Of a DNA stretch of 10,830 nucleotides, positions 1 to 6,933 are shown in pieces. Position 1 is the first letter of the stretch; each line of letters opens with the position of its first letter. This stretch comes from Gammaproteobacteria bacterium. Its GTDB lineage: Bacteria > Pseudomonadota > Gammaproteobacteria > DSM-19610. The position numbers and the translations under genes were made by a program. Where the stretch lies: the NCBI GenBank assembly GCA_011371465.1, contig DRQL01000178.1:1-10830 (forward strand), given 5' to 3'. The notes beneath the pieces were generated by a model that saw only the letters and a list, made by a program, of their open reading frames with translations, was not told where the DNA came from and searched no databases.

Positions 1-1482
1 CGCCCGCACGTCCTCGTCATCCCGGTACAGGTCGCGCAGCGCCTCTTCCTGTTCCAGTGCCTTGTCCAGCGTGATGCCGATTTCGAACGGGATCAGCTTG
101 GCGATGCGGTCCACGAAACCATAGGGCTGCCCCAGTACCCGGCCGACGTCGCGCACCACCGCCTTGGCCGCCATGGAACCGTAGGTGATGATCTGCGATA
201 CCTTTTCGCGACCGTAGCGTTCCGCCACGTAATCGATCACCCGGTCGCGCCCCTCCATGCAGAAGTCGACGTCGAAGTCCGGCATGGAAACGCGTTCCGG
301 GTTGAGGAAACGTTCGAACAGCAGTTCGTATTTCAGGGGATCCAGGTCCGTAATGGTCAGGGCATAGGCCACCAGCGAACCGGCGCCCGAGCCGCGCCCC
401 GGCCCCACCGGTACCCCGTTTTTCTTGGCCCACTGGATAAAGTCCGCGACGATGAGGAAATACCCGGGGAAGCCCATGGAGAGGATGACATCCAGTTCGG
501 TCTGCAGGCGTTCGTCGTAGGGTTTGCGGCGCTCGGCAAAATCATCGGCCGTGGTGTCGAACAGGCTGGCCAGTCGTTCCTCCAGCCCCTGCTGTGCCTG
601 CTGACGGAAATACTCGTCGATACCCAGACCCGCCGGGATCGGGAAATCAGGCAGGTAGTTTTCACCCAGGGTCAGGTGCAGGTTGCAGCGCCTGGCGATC
701 TCCACGCTGTTTTCGAGCGCTTCCGGGAGGTCGGCAAACAGGGCCTGCATCTCCTCCGGTGTGCGCAGATACTGCTGTGCGGAGTGGCGTTTGGGACGGC
801 GGGGATCGTCCAGGGTGCGTCCGTCGTTGATACAGACGCGCGCCTCGTGCGCCTCGAACTCATCGGGCTGGAGAAAATGCACATCGTTGGTAGCCACCAC
901 CGGCACATCGTGCCTGGCCGCCAGGTCGACTGCGGCGTGCAGGTAACGTTCTTCGCCGTCGCGCCCGGTGCGCTGCACTTCCAGGTAAAAGTGATCCGGG
1001 AACCGTTGGGACCAGGCAAGCAGGCGCTGTTCCGCCAGTTCCAGGTTACCTGCCAGCAGGGCTTCGCCGATATCCCCTTCGCGGCCGCCGGACAGGGCGA
1101 TCAGGCCCGCGCTGGACCCCTCCAGCCAGTCCTGGTCCAGCATGGGGACAGACTGGTGCTGCCCCTCGAGGTAGGTACGGGAAACCAGTTCGGTGAGGTG
1201 ACGATACCCTTCACGATCCTTGCACAGCAGCACCAGTCGCCAGGGACGTGCCGGCTGCTCCGGGTTGCGCACCCACAGTTCCACGCCGATGACGGGTTTG
1301 ATCCCCGCCGCCATCGCGGCGCGGTAGAACTTGACCATGGCGAACAGATTGCTCTGGTCGGTAACCGCCACCGCGGGCATCCCCGCCCCGGCCACGGCGT
1401 TCACCAGCGGTTTCAACCGCACAATACCGTCCACCAGTGAATATTCGCTGTGCAGGTGGAGGTGAACAAAACCCGGGGTCAT
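1..1482 (-). CDS. dnaE: DNA polymerase III alpha subunit, N-terminal 494 residues (3' end outside window)
   Basis: Catalytic subunit of the replicative DNA polymerase III in the cytoplasm. The frame is open from an ATG at 1482 to the left edge. The first residues (MTPGFVHLHLHSEYS) align with the E. coli start MSEPRFVHLRVHSDYS, which fixes the start although the ribosome site is weak. Residues about 1-280 are the PHP domain, with HxH at H9/H11, D18, E68 and NDVH at 199-202. The palm follows: the Gly-rich GPGRGSGAGS at 360-369, then PDFDVDF at 401-407, where D404 and D406 match the catalytic D401 and D403 of E. coli. The third catalytic Asp, the fingers, the beta-clamp motif and the OB domain lie beyond the edge. 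E. coli DnaE is 1160 residues, so well over half is missing here. A 149-bp gap separates it from the preceding gene. Identity is certain from near-continuous similarity to E. coli DnaE. Confidence 0.98.
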   Translation of the reverse strand, partial: MTPGFVHLHLHSEYSLVDGIVRLKPLVNAVAGAGMPAVAVTDQSNLFAMVKFYRAAMAAGIKPVIGVELWVRNPEQPARPWRLVLLCKDREGYRHLTELVSRTYLEGQHQSVPMLDQDWLEGSSAGLIALSGGREGDIGEALLAGNLELAEQRLLAWSQRFPDHFYLEVQRTGRDGEERYLHAAVDLAARHDVPVVATNDVHFLQPDEFEAHEARVCINDGRTLDDPRRPKRHSAQQYLRTPEEMQALFADLPEALENSVEIARRCNLHLTLGENYLPDFPIPAGLGIDEYFRQQAQQGLEERLASLFDTTADDFAERRKPYDERLQTELDVILSMGFPGYFLIVADFIQWAKKNGVPVGPGRGSGAGSLVAYALTITDLDPLKYELLFERFLNPERVSMPDFDVDFCMEGRDRVIDYVAERYGREKVSQIITYGSMAAKAVVRDVGRVLGQPYGFVDRIAKLIPFEIGITLDKALEQEEALRDLYRDDEDVRA

Positions 1483-1537
1483 GCCTGCAGTGTCCGGCTT
1501 TGGCGTCGGGGTTTCAAGACTTGACAAGGCAGACACG

Positions 1538-1561
1538 CGGCAGGTCGGCGGGGACCTGCCG
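1538..1561 (-). other. Perfect inverted repeat (9-bp stem, 6-nt loop) in the gap before dnaE
   Basis: On the transcribed strand CGGCAGGTC, a CCCGCC loop and GACCTGCCG form a perfect GC-rich stem. It sits in the only intergenic gap above 40 bp (1483-1631), between the hydrolase stop and the dnaE start. The downstream bases (CGTGTCTGCCTTGTC) are only mildly T-rich, so it does not meet the usual intrinsic terminator pattern. It could attenuate read-through into dnaE, protect the upstream mRNA 3' end, or be an operator. The rest of the gap holds nothing convincing: a 10-bp palindrome at 1616-1625 and no good sigma-70 promoter. Confidence 0.5.
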
Positions 1562-1631
1562 GCGACGACCGCCAACGCGCTCAAAAATCAGCCGAATGCC
1601 CTCACCATGACAGCTCCCGGCCGGGGAAATG

Positions 1632-2843
1632 TCAGTCGCCGCGCTCGCCCTGATCCAGTTCGTGCAGGAATTTCTCCATCTCCGCCAGCATTTCGTCAAA
1701 GGCAGGATTGTAGGTCAGTCGCCGGACCACCGGGCAATCCCCGGCATCATCGAACATCTCGCCCAGGCAGTCTTCCTCACCGCGTTTGCACCGCTCGTAT
1801 TTGTGTCGGTCCAGCCGGTAGTAGTGGGTGCAGAAACGATAACTGCCGTCTGCGCCGTAGTGCGGGTTACGCGGCGATTGCAACAGCGCTGTGTGGGCGA
1901 AAGAACGGATGTTCTGTTCGGGAAACTGTGCCGGCATCAACTGAACGCCGGCGGGCACCGGTGGCTGACCGGTGCTGTAATACAACATGCGGCGCGGACT
2001 GCCCTGCTGGCGCGAAAACCAGTCCAGGATCGCGCCCGCATCCACCGTGGCATCGTTTTCACTGGCTACTACGAAGAGCGGTATGCGGCGCTGTACCAGG
2101 GTGCTGACACGGTGCAGTGCCCGGATCATGCGGTGCACCTCGCAGATGGCGCGGTTGGTCAGTGATTCGTACTTGAAGTCGTCCGTGTCCGGCTGTACAT
2201 CGAACCAGCTCATACGCCGCCACCAGCGGCCGAGCCAGGCCAGCGGGCAGGTCAGTTGCGCCGCGGCAAGGACGCGTACCGCGGGCGCGAACAGGAACAG
2301 GGCCCTGATATTGCGGTTACGCACCGACTGGTACAGGTTGAGCGTCGCCCCGATCGAGAATCCCAGCAGGTACAGTTCGTCCACTTCGGCCTCCAGCAGC
2401 CCGAGCAGCTGCTGGTGGGCGTCCACCCAGTCCTGCCAGCGGATATCCAGCAGGTCACCGGGCCGCGTGCCGTGCCCGGGAAGCTGCATGGCCAGCACCA
2501 GGAATCCCTGTTGCTGAAAAAAACCGGCGACATCACGCATCATGAACGGGGAATCGGACAGGCCATGCACCATCAGGATACCGCGCCGGATACGTCCCTG
2601 CCCTTCCGGGCGCAGCATGAACGGGCTGTTGCCTTCTGTCACCCAGGCACGCTGCCGGTCCTCCAGTCCACAGCGCGCTGCCGCCACACGCCGCCGGGCG
2701 TCTTCCAGGTACGCAGCGAGACTGTCGAACTTTCTGAAGTGACCGGCCTGTCCGGAAGGCTGGTGACGTTCGCCCAGTTCAAAACTGCCGGCGGCCTGCC
2801 CGGTGAAACTCAGGGAGGAGAAGAATTTCCAGAACTGCGACAT
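1632..2843 (-). CDS. Alpha/beta-hydrolase (serine hydrolase, S33/lysophospholipase-like) with Cys-bearing C-terminal extension
   Basis: Predicted cytoplasmic serine hydrolase of 403 residues; substrate unknown. The start is the ATG at 2843, 4 bp after the rnhB stop. The open frame runs further upstream, but that part is only a shadow of rnhB. Residues 1-85 precede the fold. The oxyanion-hole HG is at 93-94 (MVHGLSDSP), a PGHG turn at 122-125, and the nucleophile elbow GFSIG at 161-165 with Ser163. A likely lid with many Trp and Arg spans about 190-245. The acid is probably Asp264 in SENDATVD, with Asp268 as alternative, and the base is His317 in SFAHT. About 86 residues follow the catalytic His, with Cys338, Cys352, Cys359, Cys370 and His340/His347, which is long for the family. 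No signal peptide or membrane segment is visible. E. coli has no gene here. It could be an esterase, a lysophospholipase or a monoacylglycerol-lipase-like enzyme. Confidence 0.88.
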   Translation of the reverse strand: MSQFWKFFSSLSFTGQAAGSFELGERHQPSGQAGHFRKFDSLAAYLEDARRRVAAARCGLEDRQRAWVTEGNSPFMLRPEGQGRIRRGILMVHGLSDSPFMMRDVAGFFQQQGFLVLAMQLPGHGTRPGDLLDIRWQDWVDAHQQLLGLLEAEVDELYLLGFSIGATLNLYQSVRNRNIRALFLFAPAVRVLAAAQLTCPLAWLGRWWRRMSWFDVQPDTDDFKYESLTNRAICEVHRMIRALHRVSTLVQRRIPLFVVASENDATVDAGAILDWFSRQQGSPRRMLYYSTGQPPVPAGVQLMPAQFPEQNIRSFAHTALLQSPRNPHYGADGSYRFCTHYYRLDRHKYERCKRGEEDCLGEMFDDAGDCPVVRRLTYNPAFDEMLAEMEKFLHELDQGERGD

Positions 2844-2847
2844 GGCT

Positions 2848-3465
2848 TCAGGCGTTACCCGCCGCCGCATCCAGTGCCCGGCGCACGGGTGCGTAGGAGC
2901 GGCGGTGCACCGGTGTGACGCCGAGCGTCTGCAAGGCTTCCAGGTGCGCCTTGCTGGGGTAACCCTTGTGCTGTGCCAGCCCGTACCCCGGGTAGCGGCG
3001 ATCCAGCTCCACCATCTCCTGGTCACGACTGACCTTGGCGATGATCGATGCGGCACTGATAGCCGGCACCAGGCTGTCGCCCCTGACCACGGCCTGCGAC
3101 GGGTAGTCCAGTGCCGGGCAGCGGTTGCCGTCCACCAGCACCAGCTCCGGCGCCAGTGCCAGTCCCGCCACGGCGCGCTGCATGGCCAGCAGACTTGCCT
3201 GGAGGATATTGATGCGATCGATCTCGTGCACTTCGGCCCTCCCCAGCGCCCAGGCCAGCGCCTGTTCACGGATCTGCACGGCCAGTATTTCCCGGCGCCG
3301 AGCAGTGAGTTTCTTGGAGTCCCGGAGTCCCTCAAGCGGCCGTTGCGGATCCAGTATCACAGCCGCCGCGACCACCGGGCCAGCCAGCGGACCTCGTCCC
3401 ACTTCGTCAACGCCGGCCAGGCAGGCCGCCAGTGACTGGTAATCCGTTTCCTGTGCTTCGGTCAA
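2848..3465 (-). CDS. rnhB: Ribonuclease HII
   Basis: Cytoplasmic endonuclease that cleaves RNA in RNA-DNA hybrids and starts removal of single ribonucleotides from DNA. The product has 205 residues (E. coli 198). All four acidic metal ligands are present: Asp20 and Glu21 in GVDEVGRGP, Asp112 in VDGNRCP, and Asp130 in GDSLVPAISAAS. The DSKKL motif (49-53) and the QHKGYP motif (165-170) are also intact. The start is TTG at 3465, sharing TTGA with the TGA stop of lpxB. An AGGGGA ribosome site five bases upstream supports it, and no ATG or GTG gives a better N-terminus. The overlap suggests translational coupling to lpxB. Family assignment is secure; the exact start is likely but not proven. Confidence 0.97.
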   Translation of the reverse strand: MTEAQETDYQSLAACLAGVDEVGRGPLAGPVVAAAVILDPQRPLEGLRDSKKLTARRREILAVQIREQALAWALGRAEVHEIDRINILQASLLAMQRAVAGLALAPELVLVDGNRCPALDYPSQAVVRGDSLVPAISAASIIAKVSRDQEMVELDRRYPGYGLAQHKGYPSKAHLEALQTLGVTPVHRRSYAPVRRALDAAAGNA

Positions 3466-4610
3466 TGGCTTCCCCTTGCGATCACCTGTTGCGCCGCCCG
3501 CGCCGCCGCACCGGTACGCAGCTGCCGATGTACCCCGGCAAACGGTTCGACCTGTCGTTCGGCCTGCCCGGGTTGCTGCAACAGTTCCAGCAGGCTGTCT
3601 GCCAGCCGCTGCGGTGTTGCATCGTTTTGCAGGAATTCCGGCACCTGTTCCTTCCCCAGCAGGTTATTGGGCAAGGATACATACGGCACCTGCAACAGGC
3701 GACTGGCGATCGCGTAGCTGAGCGGGTGCATGCGGTAGGCCACCACCATCGGCCGTTCGACGAGCATACACTCCAGTGTGGCCGTGCCGGAGGCCAGCAG
3801 AACCACGTCCGCGGCGCACATGGCCTGCCGCGCCTGGCCGTTGACCAGCTTCACTGCCGGCAACGTCCGTGGTTCTGCCTTCAGGATGTCCCGGCACAGG
3901 GGTAGCAGGCCCGGTGTTGCCACCGGCAACAGGAACTGCAGTTGCGGCAGTGCCTGGCTGCACAGGCGCGCCGCCTCCAGGAAGACCGGCAACAGGCGTT
4001 TGACTTCGTCTGCCCGGCTGCCCGGCAGGAGCGCCACGCAGGGGCGACCGGTTGCCAGGCCCAGTTCGGTGCGTAGCGGCGTTACGGGACCACAATCGCC
4101 GATTTCGTCGGCCAGCGGGTGTCCCGTAAAACAGGCCGGCACGCCCTGCTGCTGGTAGAACTGTGCTTCGAAGGGCAACAATGTCAACATCTGGTCGACA
4201 CTGCGCCGGATTTTCTTCAGCCGGTAGCGGCGCCATGCCCAGATGGACGGGCTGACCCAGTGTAGCGTGGGGATAGCATGACGTTTCAGCCTCCTTTCCA
4301 GGGCAAGATTGAAATCCGGGGCGTCGATGCCCACGAACACATCCGGCGGGTTCTGCATAAAATGCCGTGCCACCTTCCTGCGCAGTCGCAACAGGGCGGG
4401 CAGGCGTCCCAGCACTTCCACCAGGCCCATGATCGCCAGCCGTTCAGAACGCGCCAGCACCTCGCAACCGGCGGCCCGCATGGCTGCACCGGCAATACCC
4501 TCGAAGCGGGCATCAGGCCGTTCGGCCCGGATGGCCTCTATCAACGCGGCGCCCAGCCGGTCACCCGACAACTCACCCGCAACCAGCCCGACGCGCAGCG
4601 GTCTGCCCAT
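3462..4610 (-). CDS. lpxB: Lipid-A-disaccharide synthase (GT19)
   Basis: Peripheral inner-membrane glycosyltransferase that joins UDP-2,3-diacylglucosamine and lipid X into the beta-1,6-linked lipid A disaccharide, releasing UDP. The 382 residues equal the E. coli length. The N-terminal lobe has AGELSGD at 11-17 (Glu13) and GIDAPDFN at 94-101 (Asp96, matching E. coli Asp98 with a steady offset of two). WVSPSIWAWR follows at 118-127. The C-terminal lobe has LLPGSR at 194-199 (Arg199, matching Arg201) and the donor-binding ASGTATLE near 275. The ATG at 4610 lies three bases after the lpxA stop, and the TGA overlaps the rnhB TTG, so coupling is likely on both sides. Nothing in the protein looks damaged. 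Confidence 0.98.
   Translation of the reverse strand: MGRPLRVGLVAGELSGDRLGAALIEAIRAERPDARFEGIAGAAMRAAGCEVLARSERLAIMGLVEVLGRLPALLRLRRKVARHFMQNPPDVFVGIDAPDFNLALERRLKRHAIPTLHWVSPSIWAWRRYRLKKIRRSVDQMLTLLPFEAQFYQQQGVPACFTGHPLADEIGDCGPVTPLRTELGLATGRPCVALLPGSRADEVKRLLPVFLEAARLCSQALPQLQFLLPVATPGLLPLCRDILKAEPRTLPAVKLVNGQARQAMCAADVVLLASGTATLECMLVERPMVVAYRMHPLSYAIASRLLQVPYVSLPNNLLGKEQVPEFLQNDATPQRLADSLLELLQQPGQAERQVEPFAGVHRQLRTGAAARAAQQVIARGSH
3471..3476 (-). promoter_or_regulatory. Shine-Dalgarno site that decides the rnhB TTG start
   Basis: AGGGGA on the minus strand lies five bases before the TTG at 3465, inside the last codons of lpxB. It is the best ribosome site near the lpxB/rnhB junction and justifies a non-ATG start. 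Confidence 0.7.
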
Positions 4611-4613
4611 GTC

Positions 4614-5408
4614 TCAGCGCACGATGCTGCGGTCACTGGCTGAAACAAAATCACGCAGGCGGGCCAGGTCATCACTTTCATGCGCGATACGGTCCAGTTC
4701 CTCGATGGCCCTGTCCAGCGGCAGGTCCGACCGATACAGGATACGGTAGCCTTCCTTGAGCCAGCGTATCCGCTCCGCGGAAAAACCGCGTCGCCGGAGC
4801 CCTTCGATGTTCAGGCCACGCGCCCTGCCCCGGCCCTCGCTGACCATGACAAAGGGGGGTACGCTCTTGTTGATACGCGCCCCGTAGGCAGTAAACGCGT
4901 GTTCGCCGATGTGGCAGAACTGGTGCACCAGGCTGGCGCCGCCCAGTGTTGCATAGTCTCCGATGTGCACGTGACCGGCCAGCGTCGTGTTGTTGGCAAG
5001 CACCGTGTGACTGCCGATGCAGCAGTCGTGTGCAATATGCACATAGGCCATGATCCAGTTGTCGTCGCCCACACGCGTAACACCGGCATCCTGCTGCGTA
5101 CCGCGATTGATGGTCACGTACTCGCGAATGGTATTGTTACAACCGATCTCCAGCCGGGTCGATTCCCCCCGGTATTTTTTGTCCTGGGGTTCGCTGCCCA
5201 GCGAGGCAAACGGGAAGATGCGGGTGCCGGCACCTACAAAGGTCAGGCCACCAAGCACTACGTGGGATCCGATCCAGCAGTTGCTGTCCACTTCCACCCC
5301 GGCGCCGATCACCGAGTAGGGACCGACAATTACATCGGCAGCCACCCGTGCCGCAGGATCGATCACCGCGCTTGGATGGATCAGGGTGGCACTGTGCGGA
5401 GCGGACAT
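4614..5408 (-). CDS. lpxA: UDP-N-acetylglucosamine 3-O-acyltransferase
   Basis: First enzyme of lipid A synthesis: moves an R-3-hydroxyacyl chain from ACP to the 3-OH of UDP-GlcNAc, in the cytoplasm. The 264 residues (E. coli 262) form a left-handed parallel beta-helix of hexapeptide repeats over about 1-190, then a helical C-terminus. The catalytic motif AYVHIAHDC has His124 and His127 (E. coli His122 and His125). VHQF at 161-164 carries the equivalent of E. coli His160, and LNIEGLRRRG from 199 is the nucleotide-binding turn. The acyl-chain ruler position (E. coli Gly173, P. aeruginosa Met173) is Tyr175, encoded at 4884-4886, which suggests a hydroxyacyl chain shorter than C14. The ATG at 5408 lies 12 bp after the fabZ stop and has only a weak ribosome site. 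Confidence 0.98.
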   Translation of the reverse strand: MSAPHSATLIHPSAVIDPAARVAADVIVGPYSVIGAGVEVDSNCWIGSHVVLGGLTFVGAGTRIFPFASLGSEPQDKKYRGESTRLEIGCNNTIREYVTINRGTQQDAGVTRVGDDNWIMAYVHIAHDCCIGSHTVLANNTTLAGHVHIGDYATLGGASLVHQFCHIGEHAFTAYGARINKSVPPFVMVSEGRGRARGLNIEGLRRRGFSAERIRWLKEGYRILYRSDLPLDRAIEELDRIAHESDDLARLRDFVSASDRSIVR

Positions 5409-5420
5409 GCCTGGACGGGA

Positions 5421-5867
5421 TCAGCGTTCGGTCTTGCGTTCAGTGCACATGATTTCGGCGCTGGCGACGGTTTTGCCTTCCACACTGGCAGCGCAGTCAA
5501 ACACCCAGATGCCGCGCCGGGTCCTGATGACGTCCACCGACAGTCGCAACTGGTCGCCCGGTTCGACGGGTTGCTTGAAACGCGCCTTGTCCATGCCGAC
5601 CAGGTAGTAGAGGATACCGGGTTCACGCTTGCCGTCTGCGGTGGCGAAAGCCAGCAACCCGGTCGCCTGTGCCAGCGCTTCCAGGATCAGCACGCCCGGC
5701 ATCACCGGTTTTTCCGGGAAATGCCCCTGGAAGAACGGCTCGTTGACCGAAACATTCTTGATGGCCCGCAGCGATTTCCCGGCTTCGAACTCCAGCACCC
5801 GGTCCACCAGCAGGAACGGGTAACGGTGTGGAAGCAGGTCCCGGATGGCATTGATGTCCATGGTCAT
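5421..5867 (-). CDS. fabZ: 3-hydroxyacyl-ACP dehydratase FabZ
   Basis: Cytoplasmic hot-dog-fold dehydratase that turns 3-hydroxyacyl-ACP into trans-2-enoyl-ACP in fatty acid elongation. It competes with LpxA and LpxD, whose genes flank it, for hydroxyacyl-ACP. With the ATG at 5867 the product has 148 residues. Catalytic His49 lies in GHFPEKPVMPGV and Glu63 in LEALAQ, the standard pair. The N-terminus MTMDINAIRDLLPHRYPF resembles Pseudomonas FabZ (MMDINEIREYLPHRYPF). A second ATG two codons later (5861) is equally possible. The open frame continues upstream through the AT-rich leader, but that stretch has no family similarity. No strong Shine-Dalgarno is seen; GGGA lies about 13 bases upstream of the 5867 ATG. 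A possible internal promoter precedes it. Confidence 0.97.
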   Translation of the reverse strand: MTMDINAIRDLLPHRYPFLLVDRVLEFEAGKSLRAIKNVSVNEPFFQGHFPEKPVMPGVLILEALAQATGLLAFATADGKREPGILYYLVGMDKARFKQPVEPGDQLRLSVDVIRTRRGIWVFDCAASVEGKTVASAEIMCTERKTER

Positions 5868-5907
5868 AATTAAAGTAAATTCCCGGTTTATTATATATGA
5901 AATTGTT
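5868..5907 (-). promoter_or_regulatory. AT-rich fabZ leader with a consensus -10 box
   Basis: This 40-bp gap between lpxD and fabZ is 20% GC (8 of 40) inside a window of about 60% GC. On the minus strand it holds a perfect TATAAT at 5895-5890. That would place a start site near 5883 and give a leader of about 16 bases. No recognisable -35 hexamer lies 15-19 bp upstream (ACAAGC at the 17-bp spacing), and there is no extended -10 TG. It may be an internal promoter for fabZ-lpxA-lpxB, or simply an unstructured leader that helps translation start without a good Shine-Dalgarno. Confidence 0.4.
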
Positions 5908-6918
5908 TTAAAGCTTGTTTTCCAGGTCTGACACCCTCCGTGCAAGGGTATCCAGCTGCTTGATCCGGACGGCGTTCCGGCGCCACAGGGTGTTTTTCGT
6001 GAGCGGTGTTCCCGCTGAATAGGTGCCGGCTTCGTGTATGGAGCGGGTTACCATCGACATGGCGGTGATATGAACATTGTCGGCGATTTCCACGTGCCCA
6101 ACAAGACCGACACCACCGGCCAGCGTGCAGTGCCTGCCGATCCGGGTGCTGCCCGAGATACCCACGCAGCCGGCAATGGCCGTGTGCGCCCCGATAAACA
6201 CATTGTGCCCGACCTGGACCTGGTTATCGATTTTCACCCCGGCTTCAATCACCGTGTCCTGCAGCGCACCGCGGTCCACCGTGGTATTGGCCCCGATATC
6301 CACATCGTCGCCGATCTGTACGCTGCCAAGCTGGGGCACCTTTAGCCACGCACCCTTGTCCAGGGCCATGCCGAAACCGTCGCTGCCGATCACCACACCT
6401 GGGTGCAGGATGACGCGCCGGCCAATCTGCGCACCGGCCAGCACCGTTACACTGGCTACCAGTCGGCTGTCCTGCCCGATGACCACCCCTTCTCCCACCA
6501 CGCAGCCCGGCCCGATCTGAACCGCGGGTCCGATCTGCACACCCGCGGCCACGACTGCGCCGGCGTCGACCCGGGCCGTGGCATCGATGTTGGCTTCCGG
6601 GTGCACCATGGCACTCGCGTGGATACCCGCGGACACGGTTTCCTGCGGGTACAGGAGGGCAACGGCACGTGCATAGCAGGCATAGGGGTTGTCGCTGACC
6701 AGGACCGGCACCGGCGAATCGCCCGCGTCCTGTTCGGCCAGCACCACCGCGGAGGCCTGCGTCGTTTTCAGGTGGCGCCGGTACCTGGGATTGGCCAGGA
6801 AGCTCAGGGTACCGGTATGCGCGGACTGCAGCGGGGCTGCCGCCGAAACGCGCACCTCACCGTCACCCCGCAACTCGACACCCAGCTGCCCGGCCAGTTG
6901 CGCGAGCGTCAGCTCCAT
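5908..6918 (-). CDS. lpxD: UDP-3-O-(3-hydroxyacyl)glucosamine N-acyltransferase
   Basis: Third step of lipid A synthesis: adds an R-3-hydroxyacyl chain from ACP to the 2-amino group of UDP-3-O-acyl-glucosamine in the cytoplasm. The 336 residues (E. coli 341) begin with the uridine-binding LpxD domain (about 1-100, with GTLSFLANPRYRRHL at 36-50). A long left-handed beta-helix of hexapeptide repeats follows (about 101-290), then a C-terminal helical tail (LDTLARRVSDLENKL). Catalytic His238 sits in QVQVGHNVFIG and matches E. coli His239. The ATG at 6918 lies 15 bp after the skp stop. This is the usual skp-lpxD-fabZ arrangement. All hallmarks are intact; confusion with LpxA is excluded by the N-terminal domain and length. 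Confidence 0.98.
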   Translation of the reverse strand: MELTLAQLAGQLGVELRGDGEVRVSAAAPLQSAHTGTLSFLANPRYRRHLKTTQASAVVLAEQDAGDSPVPVLVSDNPYACYARAVALLYPQETVSAGIHASAMVHPEANIDATARVDAGAVVAAGVQIGPAVQIGPGCVVGEGVVIGQDSRLVASVTVLAGAQIGRRVILHPGVVIGSDGFGMALDKGAWLKVPQLGSVQIGDDVDIGANTTVDRGALQDTVIEAGVKIDNQVQVGHNVFIGAHTAIAGCVGISGSTRIGRHCTLAGGVGLVGHVEIADNVHITAMSMVTRSIHEAGTYSAGTPLTKNTLWRRNAVRIKQLDTLARRVSDLENKL

Positions 6919-6933
6919 CCGATCAGGCGGCGA

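Noticed and set aside
676..1440. Plus-strand open frame of 254 codons opposite dnaE
   Set aside because: Antisense shadow of the strongly conserved dnaE PHP domain.
1489..1517. Possible sigma-70 promoter for dnaE: TTGAAA, 17-bp spacer, GACACT
   Set aside because: The -35 is good, but the -10 matches only three of six bases and the start site would fall almost on the ATG.
1581..1625. Possible terminator after the hydrolase: CCCGGCCGGG palindrome and a later TTTTT
   Set aside because: The palindrome is not next to the T-run, and the only stem adjoining the T-run is six pairs with two G-U and a 19-nt loop.
2844..3335. Upstream 164-codon extension of the hydrolase frame
   Set aside because: It lies fully within rnhB in another frame, is full of Trp, Arg and Cys typical of shadow translation, and family-like sequence begins only near the ATG at 2843.
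4680..5873. Long plus-strand open frame of 397 codons opposite lpxA and fabZ
   Set aside because: It is antisense to two certain genes, spans their boundary, resembles no family I know, and is expected from high-GC codon use.
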